The translations under genes were made by a program, and so were the position numbers. 64,000 nt of DNA from Cladosporium sp. IMV 00045 (lineage: Eukaryota; Ascomycota; Dothideomycetes; Cladosporiales; Cladosporiaceae): NCBI GenBank assembly GCA_001931905.2, contig MSJI02000881.1:55321-119320 (forward strand), given 5' to 3'. The notes beneath the pieces are model-generated. The model saw only the letters and a list, made by a program, of their open reading frames with translations, did no database searches and was not told the origin of the DNA. How positions within the stretch are numbered: position 1 is the first letter of the stretch; each line of letters opens with the position of its first letter. Positions 25,427 through 35,622 of this stretch are shown here, piece after piece.

Positions 25427-26302
25427 TTTTGGGGGTGGGGGGTTGGGAGTTGGGTTTGGTTAAATCACGAAGATGTAATGCAGTGATTCGAACAGTCGCT
25501 GCGAAACAAAAAAAAAAAAAAAATACAGATTATAACCCAGAATCTGACGTGCCAGACTCTTATATATACATCCCATGCCCAACCCATGCACAAAAACACC
25601 GCACCCTCGGATTGTGTGGCTGACGAAGACGACCATTATCAAGCACGGCGATTGAAGGATGCGATAGCGAGAGAGCCACATGTCCGGCTTTAGGCTGGCT
25701 AACCATGAAGATCCGTCTCATCGACGTCAGCACTTGGCCGCATGCCTCTATTAGTCAAGCGTCCAGCGCGATGGAAGCTTAGGGAGCATCAAAATGAAGG
25801 GCCCTGCGTTGCCTTGCCTTGCGTTGCGTGCGTTGCGTGGTATTTTAGACGAGTGTTCAGGAAGAGGACTGGGACTTGGACGGTGATAGGGAGCCGGATG
25901 GAAAGTTGTCCCGCTTCATCGAGGGGAGTTGATGGAACGCGAGCTGGGGGGAGGTGGATTAGTAAGGCAGAGAAACAAAGCCAGAGCCAGACTGTTCGCC
26001 TTTCCTGGGAAACAGTCCAGATGCATGCGCGAGCATAAGAACGCAATTGGATACGTGTAGGTAGCTGACGAGATTGCACGGTGTGAACGATGAGAATGTG
26101 AAATGCGTGTTTCATAAAAGCCATTAATACATGTAGCGTGTTACATGCCTTTCTGTCGGATTGATGATACTCCGATGTTACTACTCGTAACAGATGCATG
26201 CTCTAAGATGCTTTTTTGCCCCTCTTGAATTCATCGACATCGCCAGTCGATCGTAAAGACCCTTCTTCAAATAGAAATAATGCCCTATAATCAGCCATCC
26301 CC
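25427..26302. other. Intergenic with simple repeats
   Basis: This stretch holds the SDR promoter, with a 16-A run at 25508-25523, and a short GC-rich repeat of GTTGC/CTTGC units at about 25803-25840. The right part is the presumed 3' UTR of the patatin gene. No gene was seen. Confidence 0.55.
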
Positions 26303-27868
26303 CTACCCATTCCCATGCAAATGCCTTCCAATAAACGTCTCCCACCTCTCACCGCCCTGATACTCCCTCGCTCTCCTCTGACGAACAAGTTTCTCCGCCG
26401 CCTGCTTTAGCATCGTACTAGGCGGGGCGTAGCTGTCAATCTTCGGATCAAACTCGCGCGCGAGATACTCCTCCGTGACGCTCTCCATGCGCGTGAGGCT
26501 CGCGCCACCCGCCACGTCTTTCTGCCCCTGCCAGTCGCCTTTCACCCAGTCGTCGAGCGACATGTCCTGCAAGCCGTCGGAGACGTTCAGCCGCTTGTAC
26601 CACGTGTGCTCGCCGCGGGCGTGCTCGCGCATCTGCGCGTGCTGCTTCTCGCCTTCCGTGTACTTGATCAGGAGGTTCTGGAGGACGGCGCGCTTCTCCA
26701 GCGCGGTGCGGATGAAGGGGATGTTGCCGAAGGGGCCCGGCCAGGCGGCGGCGAAGCCGTCGTGCGAGTGGTCTGGGCGGCCGGTGCCGACGCTCAGGAG
26801 GATGGCTGGGTTGTCGGCGCGGCCTTCGTAGAGCGAGTGGAATTCGCTCAGGGCGGCGCCGGAGGGGTTGTTTTCGCGGATGCCGCCGTCTTTGAACGAC
26901 CGGTACTGGCCGTCGACTTCGACTTCGAGCATTTTGAAGTAGAAGGGCGCTGCGGATGTGGCGCGGGTGACTTGCCAGATCTTCAATGGTTCGGCTCCCT
27001 CGTTGTAGCGTGTGATCCAATTGGGGGCGTTTTCTGAGTAGTAATGTGGGTATGTTCGCAAAAGATAGGCTTCTGATAGGTTCTGGTCGTGGGTTGCGGT
27101 GAGGCAGCAGGACTGGCAGACGCGAGGTTTGTCGACGTCGAATGGAGTGACGCCCATCTCCGGACTGACTTCTGATTCGAAAGGATGCATGTCTTCCTTG
27201 CCGTTGCAGTCTTCGTGCTCGTGGCAGCGGCTTCCCACGATATCCTGGACGGCCCGCTCGAGTGGCTCGTGATAGTACTTTGTCACTAGGGGCAAGTTGC
27301 TTTTCTTCCTGCCGAATAGCTCGTTTCCCACGGTCCGGTATACCTCGAGACACTCGGTGGTGGTCATGCGCAACCGACCAAGCATTGTTGCAATCAGCCC
27401 GCCTGTCGAAGTTCCATACATAAAGTCGAAGTAATGGCAAGGCAACAGTTCCTCTTCAACAAAAGCCTTGCGTCTGGTTCCGGATGTTGTCATGATATCT
27501 TCCTCAAGTGGACCTGGAGGGACAGCCTCTCCTTCGCGCCTCCGACCTTCTCTTGTGTTATTCCCCGAATCTCTTCTTGATGCCAGTGCCTCCTCGTGAT
27601 CCTCCTTTTCCAATTTCTCTTCCCATAACCAAATCTCGTGCATCAAAGCCTTCAAGATCATCAAGCTGCTGTATCCTCTGATTCCACCTCCGTCAAGCGT
27701 CAAGATGCAAGCGTCCCACGCATCGTCTACCTCTCTGGCCCAACTCCTGCCTGCCTTGTCGGAATCTGTGGTCTCGGCTCTTCGTATTTGACTAGAACTT
27801 CGGGAGGAGTACAGGTTCGCAGCTGTCAAGGGCGCCGGTGGCGATAGCGAAGCTATGCTGTTGTCCAT
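26303..27868 (-). CDS. Patatin-like phospholipase
   Basis: This is an acyl hydrolase of the patatin family that cleaves fatty acids from lipids with a Ser-Asp dyad. The single exon encodes 521 residues from the ATG at 27868. The oxyanion motif DGGGIRGY, the nucleophile elbow GTSTGG (Ser154) and the Asp of FKDGGIRENNP are all present, so the enzyme should be active. A Cys/His-rich insert (SRCHEHEDCNG, CQSCCLT) between the dyad residues could bind a metal; this is inference. The frame stays open 36 codons upstream of the ATG with protein-like composition (LNWSSQSDILDSLPATPWAF), hinting at an undetected 5' exon. Confidence 0.9.
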   Translation of the reverse strand: MDNSIASLSPPAPLTAANLYSSRSSSQIRRAETTDSDKAGRSWAREVDDAWDACILTLDGGGIRGYSSLMILKALMHEIWLWEEKLEKEDHEEALASRRDSGNNTREGRRREGEAVPPGPLEEDIMTTSGTRRKAFVEEELLPCHYFDFMYGTSTGGLIATMLGRLRMTTTECLEVYRTVGNELFGRKKSNLPLVTKYYHEPLERAVQDIVGSRCHEHEDCNGKEDMHPFESEVSPEMGVTPFDVDKPRVCQSCCLTATHDQNLSEAYLLRTYPHYYSENAPNWITRYNEGAEPLKIWQVTRATSAAPFYFKMLEVEVDGQYRSFKDGGIRENNPSGAALSEFHSLYEGRADNPAILLSVGTGRPDHSHDGFAAAWPGPFGNIPFIRTALEKRAVLQNLLIKYTEGEKQHAQMREHARGEHTWYKRLNVSDGLQDMSLDDWVKGDWQGQKDVAGGASLTRMESVTEEYLAREFDPKIDSYAPPSTMLKQAAEKLVRQRRAREYQGGERWETFIGRHLHGNG

Positions 27869-29378
27869 GTGTTCGCTCGGCCGGGCCTCGTCGGAGCGTA
27901 GGAACGCCCAAGGCGTTGCCGGAAGGGAATCCAGGATGTCAGATTGAGAGGACCAATTGAGTGAGGTTGTGATCAAGGGCGGTTGTGTTCGGCTTCCCCA
28001 GAAGCCCGTCTATGCAGAATGTAGATGTATGTCTAGGTGGTTGTTGATTCGTACTGTCTGTCGGATATCCCACGTCGGCTATCTCTTATATGTGTGATAC
28101 GATGCCGCAGAAACAAAGCAGCAGCAGTGGTGATGAACGACGAAGCACCGCGTGTAAAGCACAAGGCGGACAGGCAGTCAAGGAGGGTATCGTGATCGGA
28201 GGGGTGGAGCCTCACACGTCGGAGCGAAGGGGACTGTCGGGAGCTATTGAATGGCGAAAGTAATTGATTCCTTTGTACAGAGAGTGGCGCTATGGTATAT
28301 GTGATTGTGAGATGTCAGAACAGAGGCACGGGTGAGGATGTAGCGTGAGGACAAGACGACGAGGCGGGAAACGCGTGACTGCGCGAGAAGCTGCTGCTGC
28401 TGCTCAGAGTTTCAGGCAAGAGGCAGAGTGCATCGCTCATGTGGACACAGCCCGCGCGCGATGTTGCTGTGTATAGAGTCATTAGTGCCCCTCGGCTCCA
28501 CAGCGCGCCGAAGCCGCCGTCAGGAACCCGATCCAGAGGTGATCAGGCGCAGGCTTGGTCTCAAGCTGCATGGTCATGGTTATAGACACAGCCTGAGGTT
28601 GATGGTCAGGCCATGAAAGGAATGCAGAACTTGGCTACCGCACAAGAATATTGAAGGCGCCGGGCGATGGATTCGCGTAAGACAGGCATTGCCGGCGATT
28701 CCTTCGCCACCTCGCCACGACATTGAGAGGCAGAGCTGAAGCGTGATATCGGCTCTGATTGGTCGAGGAGTGTTTGCGCCGTCTGTGATTGCTACTTATG
28801 TTCGTTGTGACTCACACGTCCAGACATCTGGATCAGTCGTATCCTTCACATGGATCTGTTCAGGCCCGGCTGTTGTGCTACAGTATGTTGTGCGTCGTTC
28901 GCCGTTCTTTGTTGCAAGCTGATGGCATAAAGAAAGGATGGCGACGGACACAGCCACTCACATGGCCCAAAATTGACTAGCGCAACGCCGCTCATGACGA
29001 AAGCGCAAAGGCGCAGTCACATGCTTCGGCTTTGTCTTTACAGCAGTATCTCCAACACAGCCAGACTGCCAGCATCTTCCAACACGCCCGTCTGACAAAC
29101 GAGGCCATCTCCGATCAATCCCACCACCACCACTGCTCTCTTCCCTAATCCTAGTAAAATCTGTGTGCTCACGCCGCCTGGTTCACACCATTCATTTCTC
29201 CGTCCTCGCCCTCCACACCTGATTCCCTGATCCACCATCACACACGCTTGTCTCACTTGCCGTCCATACGCGCCCAAGCACCTCACAAGCCTTCATCACA
29301 TATCCTCATAATCGCGCCTGCGACTCAATAGCCTTTACAAATCACAACCTCTCGTTCCCCGCTATACCCTCGCCGGCC
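27869..29378. other. Divergent intergenic region
   Basis: About 1.5 kb between divergent starts. A short GCTGCT run lies near 28390. The last 300 bp are a CT-rich leader of the next gene. No gene was seen. Confidence 0.5.
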
Positions 29379-30011
29379 ATGGCCACCACACCTGCCATAG
29401 AGACGGCGTCGCTCGAGCGAAGCGACAAGACCGGCTTGACAGACTCCACCCACACCTCCAGCAGTAGCGCATCGGAAAAGTACAGTCTTGACGAGCTTGA
29501 CGAAACGCCAATCTTACTGTACAAGTACCGAGGAGGCCTGCAAACTTCCTCCCAGAAAGACCTCTGCGCCTGGCTAGACAAAGGTTCGCATCGCTCCACG
29601 TTCACCACTTCACCACCACATCAAGCACATACGACTAACACTCCACCCTCCACAGACGAGAACTTCGAAAAGCACCGCGTCACCCGCAAACCCATACCGC
29701 GATACACCTCGTACGTCGACGTCAAGCGGCACGACCTCTACATGCCCGAGGAGAAAGTCAGCTACGAGAAATTCCCCAACTACGACTCCTCGCTCGCTTC
29801 CATCAAAATCCCCTCCATCCCCTACTGGAGTCGCATGTTCCTCGGTCGCTACCCAGAGCTCTACATCGTCTCGCCCGAGAGCAGCCCCAGTTCTAGCATG
29901 ACCGGCGGCAGCACTCGCAATGTGAGCCCGACGAGCACCTTTGCCCATGAGAGTCCGACGAACGCCCACGGAGGTGCCGAGGCGGATGGGGATGGGTTGG
30001 GACATTCATGA
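29379..30011 (+). CDS. Conserved-looking hypothetical protein, 186 aa
   Basis: The ATG at 29379 (GGCCATGG context) follows a long CT-rich leader. Exons 29379-29583 and 29656-30011 are joined over a 72-bp intron with a CTAAC branch site and CACAG acceptor. The intron is a multiple of three and has no stop codon, so retention would simply add 24 residues. The product has a Ser/Thr-rich start, a central block (ILLYKYRGGLQTSSQKDLCAW, then YTSYVDVKRHDLYMPEEKVS) and a motif PSIPYWSRMFLGRYPELYIV near the end, followed by a Ser-rich tail. The aromatic, charged core suggests a real conserved protein, but no family was recognised. Confidence 0.7.
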   Translation: MATTPAIETASLERSDKTGLTDSTHTSSSSASEKYSLDELDETPILLYKYRGGLQTSSQKDLCAWLDKGSHRSTFTTSPPHQAHTTNTPPSTDENFEKHRVTRKPIPRYTSYVDVKRHDLYMPEEKVSYEKFPNYDSSLASIKIPSIPYWSRMFLGRYPELYIVSPESSPSSSMTGGSTRNVSPTSTFAHESPTNAHGGAEADGDGLGHS

Positions 30012-30367
30012 TCGCTCGATGAGAGGTGGAAAAGTTATTTGTTATTTTGGTCATTCATTGCAGGAATTAGCACTGGTCGTTTTGGGCGCATTTTTCAGGA
30101 GGATACCCAGGTTTCTGTCGTTGAGCATTTGTTTTCGCGATTCGTTGGTTCTTTTGTTCCGAGATTCTACGTATCATGCATATCATCACGACCTTCACGA
30201 TCTTCATCGATTAGCATTATGCTAGACGCAGTATCAACCGTAAGACTTTCATCAACCTCTTTCCTACATCTCCGATGATGTGAGTTGTGATTCCACCAGA
30301 CTATCTTTACATTAACCCCCACCCACCCCATATAATACAAACTTCCCCATGAAAGAAAATGAAAAAA
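30012..30367. other. Intergenic between convergent genes
   Basis: Presumed 3' UTRs of two convergent genes; nothing else seen. Confidence 0.6.
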
Positions 30368-31111
30368 TCAATGACACCCCCTCCCCCACCTCCTCAACCT
30401 CCAATAATTCCACGGCAACGGCGCCATCCACCCAGCCAACATGGACAGCGCCATCACGACCCAGAAGTGCCCTTCACTCGGACCGCTCGTCATCATCCCA
30501 CTTTCACCGCCGAGGAAACCCAGCGTCACGGCGTTTTCGGTGAATTCCATCGCCAGCATCGACACCAAACTCATCCCGCACGCGGTCTGAAGGGCGAATT
30601 TCCAGGGCAGCCTGTCGGCGCCGAAACGAAGGAGGGCGGTTTCGAGGAGGATGGAGGTGGTTATGCCGGCCGTCACTATTTTCCACAGAATAATCGTTAG
30701 CTCTTGCATGATTCACAGGCAAATGGCAGTCGACTCGCTCGGGGAAGTGTGTTTGGCCAACTTACTGCTCAGTCCCATCGACGCCCCCGTGCTCATCTCC
30801 GGGTGATAAGTCATGAGATACCACATCATGCTCAGGTCGCCGAGGGAGCAGCCTACGAGGCATCGGGAGGTGTTGATCATGGCGCGGGTCCAGGTGTGCC
30901 CACATTGCCAGAATGTGAGGGATTGGGGTTGATGGGGTCGTGGATTTGCTGGTGGTTGTGCTGGCGTGGTGCTAGAGTGGCGCGAGAGGAGGGGCGTGGA
31001 GGTCCGGGTGATTGAAGGGTTGGGTTGTCGTGATCGGAGGAAGTGTCGTGCACGGAAGAGGGAGGATGGTCGTCGAGGCATGGTACACGAGCGTAGGGTT
31101 GGTGTGATCAT
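30368..31111 (-). CDS. DUF4396-like integral membrane protein
   Basis: Exons 31111-30766 and 30675-30368 join over a 90-bp intron to give 217 residues. The segments TFWQCGHTWTRAMINTSRCL, VGCSLGDLSMMW, the spliced GLSMTAGITTSILLETALLR and TACGMSLVSMLAMEFTENAV match the DUF4396 pattern of several short membrane helices with conserved Cys, His and Glu. The N-terminal 50 residues are rich in Arg, Ser and Pro without acidic residues, suggesting a mitochondrial presequence. A second in-frame ATG at 31081 is an alternative start. The family is uncharacterised. Its gene is divergent from a copper-transport ATPase 510 bp away, so a role in metal handling is a reasonable guess but not shown. Confidence 0.8.
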
Positions 31112-31621
31112 CTTTATGGAGATGTTATAAGGCAGTTTTCTCCTGATAAGTCGTCGTTCACGGTAGTGGACGGGTCGATGAAGATTGCCTGTATGTTTTT
31201 TTCAAAGATCTAGTGAATGATGGATGACTGATTTTTTCCTTGTTTTGCCTCACGATATTGGTTATGATTTTTTGTGCTGTGTGATTACATGAAACTGGTG
31301 GACTCGTGTACGATGGCAAGAACAAGCTTAAGCACTAAGCGCTGTAGCGCCTGCGTTCTTTATGCGGCTGCTTATTTTGGCTCAGAAGTATGTCTGAACG
31401 TCGCCTTTGTTCTCAGCCACGACATGGAAATTTCTTCCACGATTTTTCAACAAACTTCCTCGTCTCACTGAGCAACTTTGCGCGTTTTGTGCTTGAAAAG
31501 TCCAAAGCGTATTGTGTGGAGCACAGAGCAAAAACGCCGCTACATATACCTTGCCAGTGGCAAACACAAAGGGTCACCTTCGTCTCTCCTGGCGCAACCG
31601 CACCTTCCAGCGAAAAACAAG
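31112..31621. promoter_or_regulatory. Shared promoter of DUF4396 gene and copper ATPase
   Basis: This 510-bp divergent region contains TTTGTGCTGT at 31271-31280, which fits the copper-signalling element consensus of fission yeast Cuf1 and the budding yeast Ace1 site (both centred on GCTG), and TTTGCGCG at 31477-31484, close to the Mac1 core TTTGCTC. Both matches are short and could be chance. Confidence 0.35.
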
Positions 31622-34600
31622 ATGTCCTTGCGACCATCAGAAGTCGCTGCCACAGCAATGGCACCCTTCAAGACCTCGTTCCTCATCCCAAACCTGCATT
31701 GTCCGACATGCATCAGCCATATCACTTCTCTCATTGAAGGACTGGAATCCCACGCGAGCATCTCAGACTTTTCATACATTAACCACGTCATCACTATCGC
31801 ACACGGCAGAGACCTTTCAGTTCATTCAATAAGCGACCTTCTCACCTCCGCCGGCTACGAGATTTTCGACATCATCGGCGACCCAGCCAACAAAGACAGG
31901 ATTTCTTACTCTTCGTCTCGCGACGCTCAGCTGGAAGACGCGGTCCAGAGATGGGAGCCTCGACGACACTCTCAGGTCGATGAGACTACGCGTCTGTTGC
32001 ACGACGCCAATTGCCAGATGTGTGCTGCTTCCGGTGGCCAGGGAGATCTTACGTCTGTCTTCGTGGATGATTCGGAAGACGCTACGCCGTCGTTCGTGGC
32101 GACGCTGTCTGTTGAGGGAATGACTTGCAGTTCCTGCGTGGGGAATGTGACGAAGGCATTGCAAGGGATTGCGGGCGTCGACCGAGCCGACGTTTCTTTG
32201 ATCGGGCACAGTGCGGATGTGCATTTCAGAGCCGACGATGCCGACGAAATTTCTAAAAAATCGGTGGAAGCCGTCGAAGATGCAGGCTACGACGCCCAAC
32301 TCGTCGAAGTGCGCCAATTACGGGCCACTGATCGAAAGGTCGTTGATTCAAGCGACAATTCCGAAGCTGTCGCCCCGAGGACCGTCTCTATCAAGATCGT
32401 GGGCATGCACTGTCCACAGTGTCCCAAACGAGTTGTGGAAAGAGTTCGAAATATGCAGGTCGATATCCAAAGCCTGCCAACGCTGGACGCACCAATACTC
32501 ACCGTCACATACACGCCCCAAGCTCCTAAATTGACGATTCGACGCATCCTAGACGACATCAGCTCCCTCGATCCTTCCTTCAAGGTTGCAATCCACAAGC
32601 CAGCATCCGTCGAGCAACGCTCTCGGGAGATGTTGGCAAAAGAGCAAAAAGCGATTTTTTTGCGCGCACTCCTTTCAGTCCTCACAGCGATACCTACCTT
32701 GATCATCGGCGTTGTCTACATGAACCTGGTTTCGAAGCACGACCCTGGTTACATCTACCTCATGCACCACGTGCACGGAGTCAGTCGCGCAGAGTGGGCG
32801 ACATTCGCCATGGCGACACCGGTATATCTCTTCGCAACGGATCATTTCCACAGACGCATGTGCAAGGAGATCTACTCGCTCTGGCGGCCACGCAGTCCAA
32901 TCCCGATCGCAAAGCGCTTCTATCGCTTTGGCAGTATGAACATGCTCATCAGCTTGGGGACTACGATCGCGTATTTTTCGTCGCTGGCTGAGCTGATCAT
33001 CGCTGCATCCAATCCTTCACAAGACCTGATCGGGAGCTCGAAGCAGTCATACTTCGACTCTGTGGTGTTTCTTACAATGTTCCTTCTCCTAGGACGACTG
33101 GCAGAGGCTCGCATGAAAGCGAAATCCGGCGACGCAATCTCCGCTCTCGGAAATCTCAGGCCGACAGAAGCTAATCTACTCACCTCGAAAGACGGCGAAG
33201 ATGCTTCGAGCATTGAGAAAGTCAACGTGGATCTCATCGACGTCGGTGATCTGGTCAGGATCCCGCACGGCTCGAGCCCGCCGTGCGATGGCACCTTGCT
33301 TGACGAATCTAGCAGTTTCGACGAATCGAGTCTGACGGGAGAGTCTCGGACCATTCACAAGTCGAAGGACGACAATGTCTACTCTGGTACCATCAACAAA
33401 GGCGCTGCTGTTACAATTCGCGTCACTGGTCCGGCGGGAGCTTCCATGCTCGATGCGATCATAGACGTCGTTCGTGAAGGCCAGTCCAAGCGCGCGCCGA
33501 TGGAACGCATCGCGGACGTTTTGACTGCTTACTTCGTGCCGGTGGTAGTCGTCATCGCCATTGCCACCTGGATCGTATGGCTCGCGCTCGGTCTTTCTGG
33601 TACACTTCCCAGAAGCTACCTGGACAATAATGTTGGCGGCTGGCCGTTCTGGTCCTTGCAATTTGCCATCGCAGTCTTCGTCATCGCATGTCCTTGCGGT
33701 CTCGGACTGGCTGCTCCGACGGCTTTGTTTGTTGGCGGAGGCCTGGCTGCCAAGCGTGGCATTCTCGTCAAGGGAGGCGGAGAGGCTTTCCAGGAAGCGA
33801 GTACTTTGGATGCTGTTGTTTTTGACAAAACCGGAACTCTGACGGAAGGTGTTGAGCCTAAGATCGTGCAGAATGCCATGCTGTCCAGCGGATCTGGCCT
33901 CGGCCGGGCGACTGTGCTTGGTTTGCTGAAGGGCGTTGAGGAATTCAGCGAGCATCCGCTCGCCAGGGCTGCTGTGAATTTTGCCGCTTCGGAAGGAGAC
34001 ACCGCTGCTATCGCAGTCTCCGCTGCGGACGAGATTGCAGGCAAAGGCTTAAAAGCAACCTTCGACCTCGTCCGTGATGGCGAGCCAGTTCAGCACGAAG
34101 TCTTAGTCGGCAACGAGCGTCTAATGCAAGACTACGGCGTCGCCATCCCCTCCGAAGCAGACGACCTCCTGACCGACTGGAAATCGATCGGCTACTCCGT
34201 CATGCTCCTATCAACCCGTAATCCCAACTCCCAATGGCACCTCGAAGCCATCTTCGGCGCCTCCGACCCCCTCCGCCCGGAATCCCGCGAAGTCGTCTCA
34301 GCGCTCCAAAAGCGCGGCATCGACGTCTGGATGCTCTCAGGCGACAACGCGAAGACGGCCAACGCCGTCGGGCGCGATGTGGGAATTCCACCCGACAACA
34401 TCATCGCCGGCGTGCTCCCCGCCGAGAAAGCAAGCAAGATCACCTTCCTGCAGCAATCCCTGCTGCCGCGCCGCGGCGTCGGCTTCCAGAACTTACTGAG
34501 CAGCAAGCGCGGCCGCGCGACTGTAGCAATGGTCGGGGACGGGATCAACGACGCGCCCGCCCTGGCCGTCGCGGATGTTGGAATCGCCGTCGCTGCTGGC

Positions 34601-34909
34601 TCGGATATTGCAGTGCAATCGGCGAGTTTCATCCTCATGTCTGACTTGCGCGGCGTGATGACGCTGATTTCGCTGAGTCGCGTGGTTTTCCGACGGGTAC
34701 TTCTGAATTTCTTCTGGGCCGCGCTGTACAATCTGGTCGCGCTGCCTGTCGCGGCCGGGGTGCTGTATCCGGTGCGGACGGGCGGTGTGGGCCACGTCAG
34801 GCTTGATCCCGCTTGGGCGGCGTTGGCGATGGCGTTGAGCAGTGTTACGGTTGTGGCGAGCAGTTTGCTTTTGCGCACAAGGGTGCCGGGGGTGGGGTTT
34901 CGTGGTTAG
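31622..34909 (+). CDS. Copper-exporting P1B-type ATPase
   Basis: This is a heavy-metal pump of the Ccc2/CtaA/CrpA type, which moves Cu(I) across membranes using ATP. One exon encodes 1095 residues from the ATG at 31622. Three HMA modules carry Cys-x-x-Cys: LHCPTC (27/30), MTCSSC (169/172) and MHCPQC (264/267); an extra CQMC lies at 131-134. The core has TGES (572-575), the CPC ion-binding motif (690-692), DKTGT with Asp735, the EHPLA motif and GDGINDAP. The first and third HMA modules depart from the GMTCxxC consensus. Single-exon structure is unusual in this window. The neighbour on the other strand is a DUF4396 membrane protein. A role in copper tolerance or loading of secreted copper enzymes is inferred. 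Confidence 0.95.
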   Translation: MSLRPSEVAATAMAPFKTSFLIPNLHCPTCISHITSLIEGLESHASISDFSYINHVITIAHGRDLSVHSISDLLTSAGYEIFDIIGDPANKDRISYSSSRDAQLEDAVQRWEPRRHSQVDETTRLLHDANCQMCAASGGQGDLTSVFVDDSEDATPSFVATLSVEGMTCSSCVGNVTKALQGIAGVDRADVSLIGHSADVHFRADDADEISKKSVEAVEDAGYDAQLVEVRQLRATDRKVVDSSDNSEAVAPRTVSIKIVGMHCPQCPKRVVERVRNMQVDIQSLPTLDAPILTVTYTPQAPKLTIRRILDDISSLDPSFKVAIHKPASVEQRSREMLAKEQKAIFLRALLSVLTAIPTLIIGVVYMNLVSKHDPGYIYLMHHVHGVSRAEWATFAMATPVYLFATDHFHRRMCKEIYSLWRPRSPIPIAKRFYRFGSMNMLISLGTTIAYFSSLAELIIAASNPSQDLIGSSKQSYFDSVVFLTMFLLLGRLAEARMKAKSGDAISALGNLRPTEANLLTSKDGEDASSIEKVNVDLIDVGDLVRIPHGSSPPCDGTLLDESSSFDESSLTGESRTIHKSKDDNVYSGTINKGAAVTIRVTGPAGASMLDAIIDVVREGQSKRAPMERIADVLTAYFVPVVVVIAIATWIVWLALGLSGTLPRSYLDNNVGGWPFWSLQFAIAVFVIACPCGLGLAAPTALFVGGGLAAKRGILVKGGGEAFQEASTLDAVVFDKTGTLTEGVEPKIVQNAMLSSGSGLGRATVLGLLKGVEEFSEHPLARAAVNFAASEGDTAAIAVSAADEIAGKGLKATFDLVRDGEPVQHEVLVGNERLMQDYGVAIPSEADDLLTDWKSIGYSVMLLSTRNPNSQWHLEAIFGASDPLRPESREVVSALQKRGIDVWMLSGDNAKTANAVGRDVGIPPDNIIAGVLPAEKASKITFLQQSLLPRRGVGFQNLLSSKRGRATVAMVGDGINDAPALAVADVGIAVAAGSDIAVQSASFILMSDLRGVMTLISLSRVVFRRVLLNFFWAALYNLVALPVAAGVLYPVRTGGVGHVRLDPAWAALAMALSSVTVVASSLLLRTRVPGVGFRG

Positions 34910-35622
34910 GTTTCGGTTGATTGATTGATCCCGGTTGTGGTATGAGTACCACTTTTTACCGATGGTTCCTAAGAGATAATGATTTAGATGAGAAACATGT
35001 AATAAAGTATCCATCGACAACGTCTGATCATGATTTTCAGCAGTTTTGGTTCATCAAGATATCATGACCGCTGGGATAGTTAGAGCCAGTGTTGAATTTC
35101 TCCGTGGGCTTGATACTCGTACTATCCGCTTCGGTGCCTCACAAGGATACCTTGACCGCTGGGATAGGTAAATTTAGGTAGCCACGATTTCATGTGAGAT
35201 GGCGGCGTTGAGAAAGCAGTGTCTCCGTGTCACTTGTGCTAGTACCATCGGCTTCGATACCCCCAGTTGATTCGTGACTACTGAAGTAGCTGTGAGTGAA
35301 TAACGTCGAGAAAGCAGTTTCTCCGTCTCATTTGTGCTGGTGCCATCGGCTTCAATACCCTTGATTAAGTCGTGACCACTGAAATAGCTGTGAGATCACT
35401 GTACTAAGAAAGGTGTTTAGCGCCGCTTTGGGTGATCCAGCATCTCAACCTCTTGACTTCATTTGCTTCGTAACTCTTCAGTGTGCTGCTAGATGTACAG
35501 GAATTCGTGAAAGACGCCCACAATAAATGCCCTCGCCACGCACTCGAATGCCAGGGGGTATTTGCACGCTCAAGCCAAAACAGGAATGGGAAAAAACGGA
35601 GGAACACAACCCATCCCCTCCC
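34910..35622. other. Intergenic with degenerate tandem repeat
   Basis: This stretch between convergent genes is filled mainly by the imperfect tandem repeat described separately. No gene was seen. Confidence 0.6.
35051..35400. repeat. Degenerate ~98-bp tandem repeat
   Basis: At least two clear copies start at 35207 and 35305 (period 98), sharing GAGAAAGCAGTNTCTCCGT, TTGTGCT, CCATCGGCTTC and TAGCTGTGAG. A third, more diverged copy starts near 35091, and a partial copy near 35051 repeats the TGACCGCTGGGATAG segment found at 35154. The copies differ by scattered substitutions and small gaps. Confidence 0.7.

Noticed and set aside
26448..27440. 330-codon minus-strand frame rich in Arg, Pro and His
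   Set aside because: It overlaps the patatin gene in another frame of the same strand, has a composition typical of a GC-rich shadow, and lacks any motif.
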